A DNA stretch of 64,000 nucleotides from Bipolaris cookei (GCA_002286855.1 NRSV01000002.1:926152-990151); one strand, 5' to 3'; positions 10,284 through 22,203 are shown, numbered from the stretch's first letter. Numbers and translations: made by a program. The notes: generated by a model not told the origin, from the sequence alone.

Positions 10284-11966
10284 ATGGCCGCAGAAGGCAT
10301 CCGATTCCCAGCATCAAGGGACTTTGCTGATGCTCCCTTGCACTCTCCTTATACCGACAACGACGCTGCCTCCGAAAGAACAACAGTCGAACCCCTCCAC
10401 CGAGCCCCAACAACCGAAGATCTCGTCAACCTCCCCACACGTATCCTATCCAATAATGCCGCTCTCGAAGAATACACACAAGAGACAGTCTCAGGACAAA
10501 TGGTTCGAGAAGTGCGATCCAATGCCGGCAAGGTGGAAAAGTATGACTTGGTCACGTTCGTCGTGAATGACAAGGAGAACCCCAAGAACTGGAGCAAGGC
10601 ATTCAAATGGTGGTGCACGATGTGTGTCGCTTTGACATGTTTCGTCGTGGCGTTCAACTCTGCGGTCATCACGGCCGACCTCGAAGGCGTATGCGCTGAA
10701 TTTGGAGTCAGTGAGGAAGTGGCTCTTCTCACCATTACGCTTTTCGTCGTGGGATTTGGTGTTGGTCCTATGGCTTTTGCACCTGCGTCGGAGATCTGGG
10801 GCAGGAGGCCTGTATACACTGTTACACTCGCAGTCGCCGTCATCTTCACGATTCCTGGTGCCGTTGCGCAGAACATTAGTACTTTGTTGGTAACCCGGTT
10901 CATTGCTGGTGTGGCTTTCTCGGCGCCCATGACACTTGTGGGCGGCACATTGGCAGATATGTGGAGGTCAGAAGAGAGAGGTGTACCCATGGCTGTGTTT
11001 TCGGCAGCTCCTTTCTGTGGACCAGGGGTTGGTCCCCTAGTTGGTGGCTACCTCGGTGAAGCCGGTGGCTGGCGCTGGCTCTACTGGATTCAGCTCATCC
11101 TCAGCGGTGTCGTATGGATCTTGATTTCATTCACGGTTCCGGAGACGTATGCGCCCAAGATTCTCGCGAATAGGGCAAAGAAGATGCGCAAGGAAACTGG
11201 CGACGATAAGTACGTCACAGAACAAGACCTCGATATGCGACCTTTCAGCCAGCGCCTTCAGCTGTTCCTCCTGCGACCATTCCAGTTGCTCTTCCGCGAA
11301 CTCATCGTCTTCTTGATATCCTTGTACATGTCCGTACTGTACGGTCTTTTGTACATGTTCTTCGTCGCCTACCCCATTGTCTATCAGAAAGGCAAAGGTT
11401 GGGGCGCAGGACCGACTGGCCTAATGTTCATTCCACTCATCTGTGGTGTTTTCCTTTCCGCTGCATGCGCGCCTCTCGTCAACAAGCATTACCTCAAGCT
11501 CTCGGAGAAGTACAACGGTCGCCCGCCGGCGGAAGTACGTTTGATTCCCATGATGTGCTCATGCTGGTTTATTCCGATTGGGGTCTTCATATTCGCTTGG
11601 ACCAGCTACAAAGACCTTCACTGGGCTGGCCCTGCATTTGGAGGTGGAGCGGTCGGTTTTGGCTTCATCTTCCTTTACAATGCGGCAAACAACTATCTAG
11701 TCGATTCGTACCAGCACCAGGCAGCTTCTGCACTGGCAGCTAAAACATTCCTGCGTAGCTTTTGGGGCGCTGCGGTCGTTCTATTCACAAATCAGATGTA
11801 CGACCGCCTTGGAGACCAATGGGCAAGTTCGTTGATAGCTTTCATCGGTCTTGCTTGCTGTGCAATCCCCTTTGTGTTTTACTTTTACGGCGCAAGGATC
11901 CGGGCTCACTCGCACTACGCATATAGTGAGGAGGCTGAGAACAAGGATGAGAAGCAGGTTGTGTAA
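10284..11966 (+). CDS. MFS multidrug/polyamine-type exporter (DHA1 family)
   Basis: A single exon of 560 residues. The ATG at 10284 sits in a strong context (CACCATGGCC); the frame is open further upstream but the added residues look like leader. The cytosolic N-terminus has the ENPKNWSKxFKWW signature of fungal DHA1 exporters just before the first membrane segment. About 12 membrane segments follow. Motif A appears as ASEIWGRRPVY after segment 2, a Gly/Pro-rich motif C-like stretch (GPGVGPLVGGYLG) in segment 5, and PETYAP after segment 6. The central loop is charged. The family expels drugs, polyamines or metabolites by proton antiport at the plasma membrane; the substrate is unknown. The downstream regulator gene is in the same orientation 531 bp away, but no biosynthetic genes are nearby. 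Confidence 0.93.
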   Translation: MAAEGIRFPASRDFADAPLHSPYTDNDAASERTTVEPLHRAPTTEDLVNLPTRILSNNAALEEYTQETVSGQMVREVRSNAGKVEKYDLVTFVVNDKENPKNWSKAFKWWCTMCVALTCFVVAFNSAVITADLEGVCAEFGVSEEVALLTITLFVVGFGVGPMAFAPASEIWGRRPVYTVTLAVAVIFTIPGAVAQNISTLLVTRFIAGVAFSAPMTLVGGTLADMWRSEERGVPMAVFSAAPFCGPGVGPLVGGYLGEAGGWRWLYWIQLILSGVVWILISFTVPETYAPKILANRAKKMRKETGDDKYVTEQDLDMRPFSQRLQLFLLRPFQLLFRELIVFLISLYMSVLYGLLYMFFVAYPIVYQKGKGWGAGPTGLMFIPLICGVFLSAACAPLVNKHYLKLSEKYNGRPPAEVRLIPMMCSCWFIPIGVFIFAWTSYKDLHWAGPAFGGGAVGFGFIFLYNAANNYLVDSYQHQAASALAAKTFLRSFWGAAVVLFTNQMYDRLGDQWASSLIAFIGLACCAIPFVFYFYGARIRAHSHYAYSEEAENKDEKQVV

Positions 11967-12497
11967 GTGGCGATCAAGGAAGGTGGTGTGGATACGTCAC
12001 ATGACAGTATGATGCATTGTCTGGCACGAGTAGTGTTTGGCTGTGGGAAATACCTTTTTCTGTGTTGCATTGCATGGCGTTTGGAAGGGTTGTATCGGAT
12101 ATAACCCTCTTTGTATGTATTTAGCATTCAATAATCATCCATACTCAATCGTTACCTTCGTTCCTGTCTTCGCGTTGCGCCCCTTGGTCGAGAGGTGGTA
12201 AAACGGTGAGTGAAAATCGATACATTGACTCATGGGTTAGCGAACTCATAATTTGACGCGTGGATCTTGGAGTGCGGTGATGTCATATGCGAGGATGATG
12301 ATGAGGATCTTGTCGAGGAAGATTTGGGTGCGAGCCAGCGTCAAGTCGTGTGACTGGCTGGGCCGGATGCCAGCCGGCGATCCTGAAGTTACCGGAGTGG
12401 GGCTTCAGCGAGCGGAAAGCCCGAGCGAACAACACTCCACCAAGCGCGCCTATCCGGCCCATCTTGACTTTCCACGACTTTCCCCCGAGCTTCGACC
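11967..12497. other. Intergenic between MFS transporter and Zn2Cys6 regulator
   Basis: Contains the 3' region of the transporter gene and the promoter of the next gene. No further gene is seen. Confidence 0.5.
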
Positions 12498-14959
12498 ATG
12501 GATGAACTCAAAGACCAGCACAATCCACATCCGCCAAATGGATTTAGTATGCAAGGCACGCCGCCACGAGCTGATGTGGATGAGATCTTGAGACGGAAGC
12601 GGAAAGCGAGAGAGTACAAGGTACGCTATTCGGATGCGTCATGTGCAGTGCAGAGCGCAGGAGTGGAGCGCATGGAAGAGGGAGAAGCACGGAAAAGAGG
12701 AGGTCGCGATGGCTGCTAGATGTTAGCACGAGTAGTTGCAAGCAGGCGGCCTCTCTGGTTTACCGAATTGGGCTATACGACCCGGCGCATTCTGGCCTGT
12801 TAGGAACCACGGCCCCACGGAGATGCGCTGACTCTTGATTCTTCTACAGGCTTGTTATCCGTGTCGACAGCGCAAGGTCAAATGCGACCAAAACGTTCCA
12901 TGCAAGACGTGTGTCGTTCGCGAACATCCTGAATTATGTACCTACCACCCGCCCAGCGAATCGCACCCGCCTGCGAAACGGATAAACCTCGCCGTCGGAC
13001 AGAGCAACGGACACGACTTTTCCAACGGCCTAGTTCATATACACGGCGGTACCGTCACACTGCCACGAGAGGTGCGCATATGAGTATAAAGGGGAATAGG
13101 ACGCAGACTGACCGTGGCAGGACTGGGAGCGCATTTGTGGCAAGCTGCAGCAGGCTGAGAAGTCGCTCAATGACCTGAAGAACGCTGTAGGCAGTGTCGC
13201 AGAAATACCGCCGCCAGTGAATGGCTTCTCTCCGGGAGATGGATCCGGAAACACACCCTTGGCTGCTGCAGCGCCTATGGACGGCGAACAAAGCCACGTT
13301 CGAACGCAAGGGATACACACGCGCAACGACATCACTGGCCAAACAATACACATCGGGCCCAGCTCAGTCCCGGCTCTTGTCATGGCTTTGGGAAGGGGAG
13401 ACACGCAATGGGCGCCGGGAGTGCAGGATTTGTTAGGTAAGAAGAGCATGCTGCCATTATTTGGGCTGGACAACGAGAGCGCTACATATCCGTTTGTCGA
13501 TCTATGGGGGCTACCTCACGGATCGATACTACGCGCTCAAGAGCTGGCCAATGCATTACCGAGCGACTCTGAATGTCTGAGTTTCTTCCGGAGTTATCGC
13601 GAAACCGCACACGCAGTCTATCCCGCCGTGGCCGATATTGAAGCCATCGAATCCGATCTCCTGCTCTTCCTGATCAACCGCGCAAGTTCACAGGGCACCA
13701 ACGGCATAACCGACCAGCAGATTCACGGCAAAGACTTCCACTGGATAGGCCTTGTTTTTGCGATATTGGCATCAGGATGTCAATGTTCCAGCCTTACAAG
13801 GAGAGAACGGGAGTTGACCTCGCAGGTCTACGTGTGCTGCAGCTTCGAGTGCTTACGCTTCACCAACTTTTTATCACATGCGAACATTGAAAACATACAA
13901 ACCCTCCTTATTCTTGGAAACGTCATCTCCAACAACATGAACGCTGGGGTCGCTTGGAGTCTGATGGGTTTGACTGTTCGCCTTTCCCAGACACTAGGAT
14001 TACACCGGCAATGCCCACCATCAACGCCAGTGCAGCAAAAGGTTATTCGGAGCAAGGTGTGGTGGGCACTGCTCTGGCAAGACTCGCTACTTTCTGTTTC
14101 GTACGACAGGGCTTCATCAACCACTACCATCGACCACACCGTACCAATGAGCCAGCATACAGCACCAGGCACAAGAACATATGTCGAGAGCATGTATCGC
14201 TTGTGCAAAGTAGGTCTTGACATTGTGCGCGAGCGTCAACGACCACAAAACTCGCACGATGCCTTGATGAGGATCACCGAGCATCGGAACGAGCTACAAG
14301 AAATCATGATAGACGCAGCAGACTATCTGAAAGACTCAAGAAGATGCCGGTCTATGCGAGATCAACTGGAGCACTGGGCATTGTATCTCCACATTTCATA
14401 TGTCACCTCGGAGCTGTGTCGACCAGCCATCAGTCCAGCAACAGCCAATTTCGACCTTTCGAAAACACTGCGGAAGACATGCATCGACAGCCTTACCAAT
14501 ACTGTGGAGGCTTTTCTCGGCCTTCAAAACATGACGCCGTTTGCAACACGATCGTGGTCTGCCGTGCACCGCTCTCTCAGCTCAGCCCTTTTGCTTGGAA
14601 TTCTCGGTGAGCATAATCGCAATGAACGTGCACGAGGTCTTCTGCAGAACGTGATACAAGTCCTTACGGATGTTACCAAAGATGTCGACCCTGCTGAGCT
14701 CGCGACACCTATTACAAGATCTGTCTCGGCACTTGAGCGGCTGCTCAGGATCACATCAACGCACACACGCAAGACCAGCGAGACTGGCTCGCAAGCATCG
14801 CCCACCATGCACGTCTTTACGGCGCACGATATTAACAACGCACTTAGTAACGATAATGACAATATGTTTTCTCAGTCTCCACTGCTCGGTTTAGAACTGG
14901 ACTCTTCTCCATATGCCCTCATGGAGAGCATTGTATGGGGCGCGCAAAAGTCGCCGTGA
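12498..14959 (+). CDS. Zn2Cys6 transcription factor with fungal-specific regulatory domain
   Basis: Three exons: 12498-12620, 12850-13071 and 13121-14959, all joined in phase 0, giving 727 residues. The introns are 229 nt (GTACGC...CAG) and 49 nt (GTGCGC...CAG). Exon 1 encodes a basic lead-in. The zinc cluster begins at the first codons of exon 2: CYPCRQRKVKC then CKTC and a final Cys, with spacing C-x2-C-x6-C-x5-C-x2-C-x8-C. A short coiled-coil stretch (KLQQAEKSLNDLKNA) follows in exon 3. The large C-terminal region matches the fungal transcription-factor middle domain, for example ILASGCQCSS, VAWSLMGLTVRLSQTLGLH and KVWWALLWQD. It should bind CGG-type sites as a dimer in the nucleus. Targets are unknown; the adjacent MFS gene is a candidate only by position. 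Confidence 0.92.
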
Positions 14960-15533
14960 GAGAACAGGTGCGGGGGGAGGATATATTGGCAAGCAAAGGT
15001 GATTCATGATACCCAAATAGGCTTAAAGGCGACAACACGGGATGGAGCGGGCGATGGACATCGCAACATCCCTGGCTTCTTTTTTTGTTTTCCTTTTGTT
15101 TCTATGTTTATCTAACGGTCCAAAAAAAAGCGACGGAGTAATCTTTTTTGTGTAGTTTTGCAGTAGCGAAGGGATAGGCACTATGAAAGTGTATTTTCTA
15201 GGAATGACGGACGGATCGGCGTACAGAAGGCATGAAAGGAACAATTAAGATGATTGGCACGAGTGCTTTGCTGGCTGTAGGATAGTCCTTGGCAAGATAC
15301 ATACATGTCTGTGGTGTACTTGGCTTGGGTAGTGCTTGCTGCCTGCCGCTAGGCCAGCATGACGTTGCTTAAGCGAGCGATTGCATACCGGACCCTTGCC
15401 GTCGTGATGATTGCACGCCTCTGCCTTGTAGCCCGCGCCTGTCGCCTTTTCCTGGATGGGTCTTGACGCGCATATTTCCTTGAGTTCACGACCAGCTCAG
15501 CTCGTCATCATATAGCCATACCGCGCCCTCGCC
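14960..15533. other. Intergenic upstream of VID27
   Basis: No gene is seen. It contains A/T-homopolymer runs near 15080-15150 and the VID27 promoter. Confidence 0.5.
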
Positions 15534-18095
15534 ATGTTTATGCTCCGAAACCGTGAGTGCCGCTTTGTTTGCTCGTCTCTTGCTCACACCTGCGCATGCC
15601 CCTCCCCCACTGTTGCTGCGACGACACTAACTTTGTAACACCAGTGGGTAAACTTGTCTTTGGTGATAATTCCAAGGAAACCATCGTCGAAATCCCCCAG
15701 GGCCAACTTTATCTTGTTCGACCCCGCTCTGTCAAGGGCTATTCGGAGCTTATATTCAAAGACGCCGCGGCCACTATCCGCCGCACGGGACAAGAGTTCC
15801 AGTACCAGCTCGTTGTCCAGCGCGCATACGAGGAGGGTGAGGAGGACCTGCTCGCCGACGAGGACGAGAACGCAGCGTTAGATGCGCTAGCTGGAGACAA
15901 GGACGAGAAGACTTTCTTGCTTGACGAGGACCTCCGCTTGCGCGACGACGTACGCTCCACCGGCGAGAAGATCTTTGCCTGGCGCGACCTGAGTGGCGAC
16001 GTTGACGACCTCTGGGAGTTTGTCTGCGACCCCTCAGTCAAGCCAGAGACCGCTGCTCTCTTTGAGCGTGTTGCCCTGCAGTGCCAGTACGAGAGAAAGT
16101 TCAGGCGAAGTCACGAACACGCAACTGAAGACGACCTTGCTGCACTCGCCTACTACGAAGAGCCCATTCCTGACGCAAGCCCCCTTGCTAGCCCCACGAG
16201 TTCGACCACCTTCGCCCGACCGATCGAACCTCCAACCACCGAGGATCTCTTCCCGAATACTACAAAGGAAAATATGAAGAAAAAGGTTGCTGGCAAGGGC
16301 GCTGTTCCAGAGCAAGAAGACGCCACTGCCGCTCCACCATCTGCCGCGCAGCCACAGGCCCTCGAAACCTTGGTTGAGGGCGACGCCGAGCTTCACCTCT
16401 TTGATTTCCCCTCGGGCACGTTCATTAGACAGGATCCCAAGGTCAATGTTACTGTGACTGAGATCGGCGACTGGAACTACTGGTTACACATCGTTGGTGA
16501 GGAGCGCGAATGGCTTGGACAGCCCATTGTGGAGGATATCAATCCAGTTTTCAACTATGAATACAAGTCATTCATCTTCAATCACTACCTGGAAGACGGC
16601 TCTGCATACTCATGGCTTCTAAAATTCAACCAACAAGAAGAACTCGAGAACGTACAACAGGGTGTCATGCAAGCACTCTGGGAGCATTTGAACAAGATGA
16701 AATGGGGCAAAGCAAAGGACACCGATCGCGAGTATGTTCTAGAAGCATTCCAGGATTTAACCATGAAGGATGTTCCAGAAGAAGAGGAGGAGGGAGAAGA
16801 GGAAGAATATGAAGAAGAAGACGAGGACACCAACGATCAGCGTAGTGAACACTACGATTCAGACGAGTCTGAGGACGACGTCGAGACTCGCCCCAAGGAT
16901 GGGGACGAGAACTCACAGTTGGCTGTAGGCTACAAGCATGATAGGTCGTTCGTTGTGCGAGGCGACAAGATAGGTGTTTTCAAGCACACCCCCGACAATC
17001 AGCTGCAGTTCTCCACCACTATTTCAAACATCAAAACTCCAAAGGGCAAGGCTTTTAATCCCCACAAAGTCATGCTTCATCAGCAGGATCAGGATATGAT
17101 TCTGCAAAACTTGGACAACCCGAACAATCTTTACCGGATGGATCTTGAGACCGGTACTGTTGTGGACGAATGGAAGGTGCACGACGACATTCCGGTCAAG
17201 GTCTTTGCGCCAGAAAACGTATGTATAACCATGATTTTCAAACACTGCATCGCGAACTAATGGCACACAGAAATTCGCTCAAATGAGTGGCGAGCAAACC
17301 TTCTTGGGTCTTTCCGACAACGCCCTCTACCGTGTAGACCCTCGCTTGGCTGGCAACAAGCTTGTTGATGACCAGCTAAAACAATACGCCACCAAAAATG
17401 CGTTCTCTGCGGCTGCGACTACCGCCAAGGGTCACATTGCAGTGGCATCTGAGAAAGGAGATATCCGTCTGTTCGACAGGCTTGGTATCAACGCAAAGAC
17501 TCTTATCCCCGCGCTAGGAGATCCAATTATTGGCATGGATGTCTCTGCAGACGGTCGTTGGGTACTCGCTACTACACGAACTTACCTTCTTCTCATCGAT
17601 GCGCTTCAAAAAGGCGGCAAGAACGACGGCAAACTTGGTTTCGAAAAGTCATTCGCTAAAGACGACAAACCACAACCCCGTCGTCTCGCACTCACACCAG
17701 CACATGTTGCCCAATTCCAGCACGAGACCAAACTTCCCATCTCCTTCACTACTGCACGCTTCAATACGGGTCTCGACGACAAAGAAACCACCATCATCAC
17801 CGCTACTGGTCCCTTTATCGTTACCTGGAGCCTCAAGAAGGTTCTTGCTAATCGCAAGGATCCGTACAACATCAAGCGCTACTCTGAAGAGGTTAAGGCC
17901 GACAACTTTAAGTTCGGCTCCGATAAGAATTTGATCGTTGCACTACCAAATGAGGTTGATATGGTTGCGAGGAGGGCACTACAGCGACCAACGAGAGAGA
18001 GTATCGCAACACCGAGTCGCGTTGGGTCTGCAAGGAGAAGTGGAGTGCGAGGAAGCTACCTCGGTCGGAATGACATTGTTAACAGTCTTTATTAA
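15534..18095 (+). CDS. VID27: Vid27 family protein (vacuolar import and degradation)
   Basis: Three exons: 15534-15552, 15645-17218 and 17271-18095, giving 805 residues (yeast Vid27 has 782). Exon 1 encodes only six codons plus one base; its GTGAGT...CAG intron is 92 nt, phase 1, and the second intron is 52 nt, phase 0. The N-terminus reads GKLVFGDNSKETIVEIPQG, typical of the family. A middle PH-like region (AELHLFDFPSGTF, WLHIVGEE) precedes a very acidic stretch near residues 405-450. The C-terminal half is the conserved Vid27 beta-propeller-like domain, with DRSFVVRGDKIGVFKH, GLSDNALYRVDPR and GDIRLFDRLG. Yeast VID27 was linked by screening to degradation of fructose-1,6-bisphosphatase; its molecular role is poorly defined. 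The protein is predicted cytosolic. The last roughly 40 residues are basic and less conserved in style. Confidence 0.95.
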
Positions 18096-18962
18096 GTTCT
18101 GTGACAGGGTGCTAGGTATGTCACCTTCCGTGGAAGAGAATGGGAACGGTGTTGGTGAGGATTCCCACTAGCATAGGCCGTGGGCGTTGGCGTTGTGTTA
18201 CTTTTCCTTCTTCCCTGTTTCCAAGCCACGCAGATTGCGCTGCCGATAAACTGGGCTACATTGCGATTCCTTTCCCCTCACGAAGATATAGGCGTAAGGT
18301 CTTCCAGAGACAATATAGCTATTCTTATATCTCACACATAGCTCCATTATCCTTCTAATGGATAAAATGAGGTCAATAAAGTTGTCGAAATGGACATGCC
18401 CTTTTCCCAAGCCTCAACACGACAGATAGGAAGATAAGCCGGTTAGATAAATATGCAGCAGGGATACCACGGGAATGACGTGCTCACCAGCGTAACCTCA
18501 CTTATTTCTTTTGTCAGACATTGCACCATCGCCCACGTGCTCAAAACCAACATGTCGCAAAAATAGCACAATACAACGCTACAATCAAGGCCAATACAGT
18601 AGTTTAGCCCAAACCAATCACAACAGACACAAAATAGCTTACCCGTCGACCCTCCAGTCAGTCTTGGCACGTACCTCATTCAACCTCGGCACATCGATAA
18701 AACACCTCCACATCATACCGCCCCAACTTCCCTCCCCAACCTCGCTCCATAAGGCTTTAACCCCGGACCCGTTCCCCCCTTTCCAGATCCGCTTTCTCTT
18801 CTTCACTGTTCTCACGAAACACGCGTGCACACGCACACACACACATACATACCAGCTTATCAGTACTATAATCCCTAATCTCACCTTCTCCCTCTCGCGG
18901 CCGATTAACCACACACACACACGCGCGCGCAACCCCCCCCCCCACGAAACCCAAATCCAACG
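18096..18962. other. Intergenic / cytochrome b5 promoter and leader
   Basis: No gene is seen. The last 150 bp before the cytochrome b5 ATG are low-complexity: (CA)n near 18833-18846, then the alternating tract and C-run listed separately. Confidence 0.5.
18911..18943 (+). repeat. Alternating (AC)n(GC)n tract followed by an 11-C run, 20 bp before an ATG
   Basis: Positions 18911-18930 alternate purine and pyrimidine without a break (AC repeats, then GC repeats), a sequence able to adopt Z-DNA. Positions 18933-18943 are 11 consecutive C. The block lies in the presumed 5' leader of the cytochrome b5 gene. Confidence 0.85.
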
Positions 18963-19323
18963 ATGTCGGAATCCCTCACCACGAAGCAAGTTGCCGAGCA
19001 TAACACGGTGGAAACGGGTCTGTATATTATTATCGATGGGGATGTGTATAAGATGGATAGTTTTGTCGAGGAGCATCCTGGGGGCTCGAAGATTCTGAAG
19101 AGGGTGGGTGGGAAGGATGCTAGTAAGCAGTTCTGGAAGGTATGTTTTTATATTTCTCTTTCGAGGGAGAGAGAGGAGGGGGTTAGTGATGCGATTTTGC
19201 TATTGCCTTTGTTCTTTGGGTGAAAGCTAATGTGTGCGGTATTAGTACCACAACGAGCATGTGCTGAAGAAGTATGCGCCTAAGCTTAAGATTGGGAGTG
19301 TGAAGGAGGAGGCGAAGTTATAA
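18963..19323 (+). CDS. Small soluble cytochrome b5
   Basis: Two exons: 18963-19139 and 19246-19323 (106-nt phase-0 intron, GTATGT...TAG), giving 84 residues. It is a bare cytochrome b5 heme domain. The first heme ligand is in EEHPGGSKIL. The second His lies in KYHNEHVLKKY at the start of exon 2, so the intron falls between the two ligands. There is no C-terminal hydrophobic anchor, unlike the ER form of about 130 residues, so it is likely a soluble electron carrier. The partner reductase or oxygenase is not shown by context. The start is fixed by AACGATGTCGG and by alignment of the N-terminal LTTKQVAEHN helix. Confidence 0.93.
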
Positions 19324-19948
19324 GTGGGTAGATGTGCAATGTATCAACTGGGTTATTTCGTATTACGCTTTTTTTTGCTGTGTCTTTGAGATTGCACGCG
19401 TCATAACATGGTGATGTAAAGTGAGAGTGACACTATGCATATATACTTGATAAAAATCAATAACTACAAATTACAAAATCGGTCCCATCTTCTAGTTCTA
19501 GGTACGTTAAGGTGGCACAATGCTTTCTTTCTCCTTCCTCCCTCCCTCTCTCCCTTCCCCTTCCCTCATTCTTTCTTTCTCTCGCCACTTGATAATCAAT
19601 AAAGCAAAAGATAGGATAAAAGACTCGCACGCAAAACATATAAATGCCGTGGGTATCGTGATGTGAGAAAGGAAAAATAAGTAATGGAAATCCCCAAACA
19701 ACAAAAAGAACCAAACCTGATAAAAAAGTAAAAAAAACGCGCCTTACTATATCTCAATTTTGCTGGTGCAGCAAATGTGGGGGAGAGAAAAACAATGGGC
19801 GAGCATGAACGCCGAGCAATCCTTCATCGCTGCGTTTAAAAGAAGAAGAGGCAGATAGTAGCGCACTGTAGGTATCGAAGAAGGGCGCTATAGTCCCTCC
19901 CTCATCGTCATCATCATCGTATCCCTCACACCCACCCAGGATCCATAC
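19324..19948. other. Convergent intergenic region with polypyrimidine tract
   Basis: The 3' ends of cytochrome b5 (+) and the unknown gene (-) face each other here. A C/T-only stretch occupies about 19522-19560. No gene is seen. Confidence 0.5.
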
Positions 19949-20923
19949 TTAAAAGCACGTCCACCTCTTCCTAATCCCCGGTCTCGACCCGGGTCTCGGC
20001 ACCGGACTTGTCCTAGGTCTCGCATCCCGCTGCTGTTTCTCCTTGATCGCTTGTAAATCAAACTCTGCCTCTCCATCCTCTTCCTCATACTCATCGTTGC
20101 TAATGCGATACCGCCGTACAGACCCGCCATCCTCATCCGTCTTGCTGTAGAATTTTTCCTGAGGACCAGACACGCATCTAGGCGTTATTCTGCGTAAGAA
20201 GCCGCGAAGTCCGCTGTTTGCCTTGTCGATTCTTTGGTACTCGCGTTGGCGCGTGCAAGGCGATGTCCAGTGCATAGTCGTGTTTGTTTTTTTGGCGGTG
20301 GTGGCGTCGTCGTCATGGAGAGGGGTGCTAGGAGTGGGTTCGGTGGTGGGGCGGTGGTGGTGCGCGTCGGATTCTTGGACGACGCGCAGGGTGTCGGTGC
20401 TGAAGCGCGTGGTGCTGGTGCTGCTGGGGAAGCCGAACGCGTCGCCGTGGGAGAGCGTGGGAGAGGGGAGACCAGAGTGGGATTGGTAGGAGGGGTTGGA
20501 GAAAATGCTGCAGCTGCGGAAGTGGAGGGCCAGCACGTCGTCAATGTCTTGGGTGAGGGCTGTGGGTGGGGTTTGGAAGCTTTTAACGCGGTAGTGGCGC
20601 GCTGGTCGCGAAGGGTCGACTATAGTGCAAGAGGTACGCCTGGATGAGGGTTTTGAGCCATGACCGCGGCTTTTGGATCGGTTGGTTGAGTTCTCGGATG
20701 AGGTTGTGGATTGCTGGCGTAATGGTCTTGAGCGCTGCTCTGATACGGGTCGGCGGGTTTCCATATTCGCGACTTGGACAGAAGATGAGGATGGCTCGAG
20801 AGCCGATTTTTTAGACCTCCGTTGGTGGACAGATGTCGTGTTGCTCCTGTGAAGTAGTACTGGTTTTTCGCTGGCCATGTTTGAATGTTGAGATCCAGCG
20901 AATCCACTATCTATTCGGTCCAT
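19949..20923 (-). CDS. Unknown disordered Ser/Arg-rich protein, 324 residues
   Basis: A single uninterrupted frame with an ATG at 20923 (a second Met at residue 16 is an alternative start). It is rich in Ser, Thr, Arg and Pro through most of its length. It then has a more structured-looking segment, GLRGFLRRITPRCVSGPQEKF, split here as GLRGFLRRITPRCV and SGPQEKF. An acidic patch (DEYEEEDGEAEF) and a basic tail ending RKRWTCF complete it. No known domain is recognised. The 5' half has low complexity, so conservation of the C-terminal 100 residues would be the best test that the gene is real. Its promoter lies in the long gene-free stretch to the right. Confidence 0.65.
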   Translation of the reverse strand: MDRIDSGFAGSQHSNMASEKPVLLHRSNTTSVHQRRSKKSALEPSSSSVQVANMETRRPVSEQRSRPLRQQSTTSSENSTNRSKSRGHGSKPSSRRTSCTIVDPSRPARHYRVKSFQTPPTALTQDIDDVLALHFRSCSIFSNPSYQSHSGLPSPTLSHGDAFGFPSSTSTTRFSTDTLRVVQESDAHHHRPTTEPTPSTPLHDDDATTAKKTNTTMHWTSPCTRQREYQRIDKANSGLRGFLRRITPRCVSGPQEKFYSKTDEDGGSVRRYRISNDEYEEEDGEAEFDLQAIKEKQQRDARPRTSPVPRPGSRPGIRKRWTCF

Positions 20924-21831
20924 TGTCGATCCATGTAAGAGGACGGTTTAGAAGCAGCAGAAAAAAAAGGGCCGTGACGTAGATGTAAGATATTTTGATC
21001 GTTAAGATGCCGTTAATATCGACTTAGTCGTTGATAATTTCGGGTACTCGCCTGCATTGGTAGTTAGTATCCAAATAAGGCAAGTTCTGTGCTCAAGGGG
21101 TAAGACGTCCATACCAGCAGCCAGTGCCAACACGCGATGTGAAACAGAGAGAATATTGATAGCGGCGCAAACGGACGAAAAACCTCACTCATAGACAGGC
21201 GCAGAAGAGAAAAAAGAGAAATAGAGACGGAGAGCAGAAGAGAAGAGGCCGAAGTCGCAACGAGGATATGCGAACACCAAGTAGTTTGTTGGGGGCCCAG
21301 TCAAGTGACGCAGTAGTATGCGCGACTCGCCTGGAACTATTGGAATCAACCGACACGATCAGGTAGTAGACAGGCGAGGCGGCTACAACTAAGTATATAG
21401 AGAAGCGGCTCCGAACGACCAAAACGTAAACCTAAGCCGTTGGTTGGTCCAGACCGTACCTAGTAGGATGCAGAGCGACCGAACGGCCTTGCAACAAAGC
21501 GTTTTCCACGGCTGCTGAGCCGAGCGCGTGGGCGGGCTGTAGCGAGGAAAAAAAGAAGTCCCAGTTCACCGCCTCACAGGATTGGTTTTATCGTGCGCGG
21601 GGACAAGGTATTTGAAAGTCGACTTAGTGGAGCGATATGAGAAATAAAACTGGGGAAGGGGATTTGAGGTTAGCTTCCGTGCGTCGTGAGACAGAGCATG
21701 ACAGGTGCACTAAATATGTCACAGACGAGGTCGCACGCAATCGTAGAGAGAGTTTAAACAAAGGTTGTTCCTTTCGGCAAGTATGGTGACGATGTCATTG
21801 TGCTTGACATGTGAAAAGTATGTGTGTGTGT

Positions 21832-21850
21832 GGGTGGGTGGGTGAGAGGG
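21832..21850 (+). other. G-quadruplex motif (G3 runs, loops 1-1-5)
   Basis: Four GGG runs separated by T, T and TGAGA follow directly on a (TG)n tract. Short loops favour a stable quadruplex. It lies about 0.9 kb upstream of the gene starting at 20923. Confidence 0.6.
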
Positions 21851-22177
21851 CAGATAACGACAACGAGGCGGATTCATAGGCTGGCTGTGGCTGGCCTTGT
21901 GACAGGTTGGGGTAAGGGATGTGCGGTCTCAAAGGATATCGAGTGGCAAGGAGCAGCAGCCTCGTGTACTGACTAGAGCCACACTAGACAGGCCGGCTGG
22001 AAGTCTGCATGGATGGCGGGAAGGACCGAATCAAACGAGAGAGCGACACACCAGTCAACGCGAAACCAAGATGCGCGCGCCCGACTCAAGCTACTTACCT
22101 GGCGCGACAACGTCGGCGGTTGAAGGGCAAGGCTACCACTAGTAGCGTTACGCATGGCACGCGTAGTCGATGGTGGA

Positions 22178-22203
22178 GGGGGAGGGAGGAAGGGAGGGAG
22201 GGG
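22178..22203 (+). other. G-quadruplex motif (five G runs)
   Basis: Runs of 5, 3, 3, 3 and 4 G are separated by A, AGGAA, A and A. It is the most G-dense stretch of the window. Confidence 0.6.

Noticed and set aside
10284..14959. MFS transporter plus Zn2Cys6 regulator as part of a secondary-metabolite cluster
   Set aside because: No polyketide synthase, peptide synthetase, terpene cyclase or tailoring enzymes lie nearby; neighbours are housekeeping genes.
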